DNA of 7,493 nucleotides, taken from positions 1 to 7,493 of the forward strand of contig JAQTYS010000128.1 of assembly GCA_028688175.1 (NCBI GenBank), read 5' to 3'. Below, piece after piece: positions 6,425 through 7,493 of the stretch. Below the pieces are notes generated by a model. That model was not told the DNA's origin and did not search any database. It saw only the letters and a list, made by a program, of their open reading frames with translations. This DNA comes from Methanothrix sp. (lineage in GTDB: Archaea; Halobacteriota; Methanosarcinia; Methanotrichales; Methanotrichaceae). Position 1 is the stretch's first letter. Every line of letters begins with the position of its first letter. The translations under genes and the position numbers were made by a program.

Positions 6425-6871
6425 ATGAAAAAAATATTTGTGACTATGTCTTTAGCTATCTTATGCACCTGTTTCCAGGTATTGGCAGAAGAGCAGAGCA
6501 ATCAATCAGAAAATTCGACAGAAATGGTCAACCTCATTGATCTAGCCCAACATAAGAATTTGGGTACGTTAGCAGGTCTCAATATAACTCCAGTGGCATC
6601 GGGAAAGAATGCCAGCGTCAATTTAGTAATGGGTCTTCCCGGCTCGATCCTGAAGATGCACTATCATCGATATCATGATGAGATAACCTATTGCATAAAA
6701 GGCCAGGCAGCCATGAACGTATCCGGCAAGGAATTAATGGTCAAAGTCGGAGATCTGATGTACATACCGGCATTAACGCTTCATGGATCAGAGGTAACCG
6801 GCAATGATACTCTGCAGCTCATCTCGATCTTTGTGCCGCCATTTGATGGGAAAGACCGAATTTACGTTTAG
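6425..6871 (+). CDS. Exported cupin-domain protein
   Basis: 148 residues. Residues 1-21 are a signal peptide (MKK, hydrophobic core, cleavage likely after VLA). The rest is a single small beta-barrel cupin. Cupin motif 1 is complete: G73, H79-Y-H81, E86, G93, in the spacing G(x5)HxH(x4)E(x6)G. Motif 2 is G109(x5)P115...H120, with the usual Gly after Pro replaced by Leu. H79, H81, E86 and H120 form the expected metal site (often Mn, Fe, Zn or Ni). Export of a one-domain cupin suggests a metal-dependent enzyme or small-ligand binder at the cell surface; the substrate cannot be told. The gene has its own promoter and no ribosome-binding site, so it is probably read from a leaderless mRNA. It is divergent from the Cache-domain gene. 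Confidence 0.85.
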   Translation: MKKIFVTMSLAILCTCFQVLAEEQSNQSENSTEMVNLIDLAQHKNLGTLAGLNITPVASGKNASVNLVMGLPGSILKMHYHRYHDEITYCIKGQAAMNVSGKELMVKVGDLMYIPALTLHGSEVTGNDTLQLISIFVPPFDGKDRIYV

Positions 6872-6930
6872 CGGAATCGTTGAACCTTCCCGCGGGCAGT
6901 AGCCGGCTAAGAGCAGTATATGGAAAGTAC

Positions 6931-6962
6931 CCCGCTGATTGTTTCTAGAAAGGGATAGCGGG
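6931..6962. repeat. Symmetric inverted repeat containing a partial CRISPR-repeat sequence
   Basis: CCCGCT (6931-6936) and AGCGGG (6957-6962) are perfect inverted arms around a central 10-base palindrome TTTCTAGAAA (6942-6951), with five bases on each side. The part 6942-6958 matches the last 17 bases of the main CRISPR repeat at 16 positions. It lies 60 bases after the cupin gene and could be a terminator hairpin, a protein site or a stray repeat remnant. Confidence 0.6.
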
Positions 6963-7130
6963 AGACCACCGAAGGGAGTAGTACGATAAAATGGCATTCT
7001 ACAATTACCAATTAGTAGTAATAGTAGAAGATGCTCATCCGCGCGCCCCGAAAGTGATTTCCGGCTACCCATGGCAAAGCTTCTTTAACACCTCTTGCTC
7101 TGCCCTTCTTATGCTCAGTGGTTGACCAAG

Positions 7131-7142
7131 AGGTATTAATAA
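7131..7142 (+). promoter_or_regulatory. Core promoter of the secreted-protein gene
   Basis: AGGTATTAATAA begins 34 bases before the ATG at 7165. The spacing equals that of AGGTATAGATAA before the cupin gene. No ribosome-binding site precedes the ATG, so a leaderless mRNA is likely. Confidence 0.55.
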
Positions 7143-7164
7143 TCTCGATAGAAAAGTCATCCGC

Positions 7165-7493
7165 ATGAAGACGATTATTATTCTTGTAAGCCTCTTGGCA
7201 GCCGTCTCTCTGGCTGCTGCGATTGCTCCAGAACAGCAGGCTACCGTGGATGGCCTGCGCTTGTCTTTCCAACTTGGCCAGGCATACGACAAAGCAATTC
7301 AGGGTCAAGATGTCCCGGCCTTCAATGCCCTGGTAGATCAGTGGAATGCATGGGTCGTCAAGAACCTTGGAAATGACACTGCTTTGCTCATGGCAAAGAT
7401 GACTGTGCCGGTCAACCTGCAAAAGCCATATATCGCTGCCGGAAATAATACAACAAGCAAGGGCATAACCCATGATATAAATGGTGAAGGAGC
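7165..7493 (+). CDS. Exported protein of unknown function, 3' end beyond the window
   Basis: An open frame of 109 codons runs off the window without a stop. Residues 1-19 (MKTIIILVSLLAAVSLAAA) are a clear signal peptide. The mature part begins near IAPEQQATVDGLRLSFQLGQAYDKAI, with a mostly helical look and several Trp and aromatic residues (QWNAWVV). It also has Asn-x-Thr sequons (NDT near residue 70, NNTT near 94) that fit archaeal surface N-glycosylation. I do not recognise the family. Evidence that it is real is the signal peptide, the promoter 34 bases upstream, and codon use like that of its neighbours. Together with the cupin and Cache-domain proteins it makes a group of three exported products. 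Confidence 0.75.
   Translation, partial: MKTIIILVSLLAAVSLAAAIAPEQQATVDGLRLSFQLGQAYDKAIQGQDVPAFNALVDQWNAWVVKNLGNDTALLMAKMTVPVNLQKPYIAAGNNTTSKGITHDINGEG

Noticed and set aside
6991..7125. Plus-strand small open frame of 44 codons (MAFYNYQLVV...)
   Set aside because: No TATA box at the usual distance, a poorly spaced GGGAG upstream and no recognisable protein; it may be chance, though a small gene cannot be fully excluded.
7012..7473. Minus-strand open frame of 153 codons
   Set aside because: It overlaps the plus-strand secreted-protein gene, which has a signal peptide and promoter; the minus translation has no recognisable features.

Overview
The window looks like a chromosomal segment of a methanogenic archaeon, most plausibly a Methanothrix (Methanosaeta)-type member of the Methanosarcinales. 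The reasons are archaeal TATA boxes placed about 27 bases before start codons that lack ribosome-binding sites, a CRISPR repeat with the Cas6-type ATTGAAAC handle, an anaerobic sulfatase-maturase homologue, and several small exported proteins including a Cache-domain protein. The taxonomic call is inference; no rRNA or methanogenesis gene is present.

Region 1 (1-1564) is the 3' part of a family A DNA polymerase of the exonuclease/polymerase type. It is one continuous frame from the window edge to 1564, broken only by an in-frame TGA at 683-685, exactly where relatives usually carry the Arg of a G-R-V-H-P motif. All polymerase active-site motifs after the stop are intact, while the last exonuclease motif looks degenerate. 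Region 2 (1565-1935) is non-coding, with a T-run and a GC hairpin.

Region 3 (1936-3514) is a CRISPR array of 22 repeats (36 bases) and 21 unique spacers (36-40 bases). It reads on the minus strand, with its leader at 3515 to about 3720 and its oldest, degenerate end beside the polymerase gene. Repeats fall into three sequence generations that differ mainly in the loop of the repeat hairpin. No cas gene lies in the window.

Region 4 (3721-4032) is a long non-coding stretch with a strong TATA box, hairpins and an iterated TTCGCG element. It leads into region 5, a radical SAM/SPASM protein of the sulfatase-maturase type with a C-terminal SEC-C zinc motif (4033-5328).

Region 6 (5438-7493) holds three exported proteins: a free-standing Cache-domain protein on the minus strand, a divergent cupin, and the start of an unrecognised secreted protein running off the window. 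The last two share a near-identical core promoter at exactly the same distance from the start codon. Between them sits a symmetric inverted repeat that contains a 16/17 match to the 3' end of the CRISPR repeat. The genes do not form one evident pathway. The clearest association is the broken polymerase gene next to the old end of the CRISPR array, plus a small cluster of cell-surface or exported proteins.
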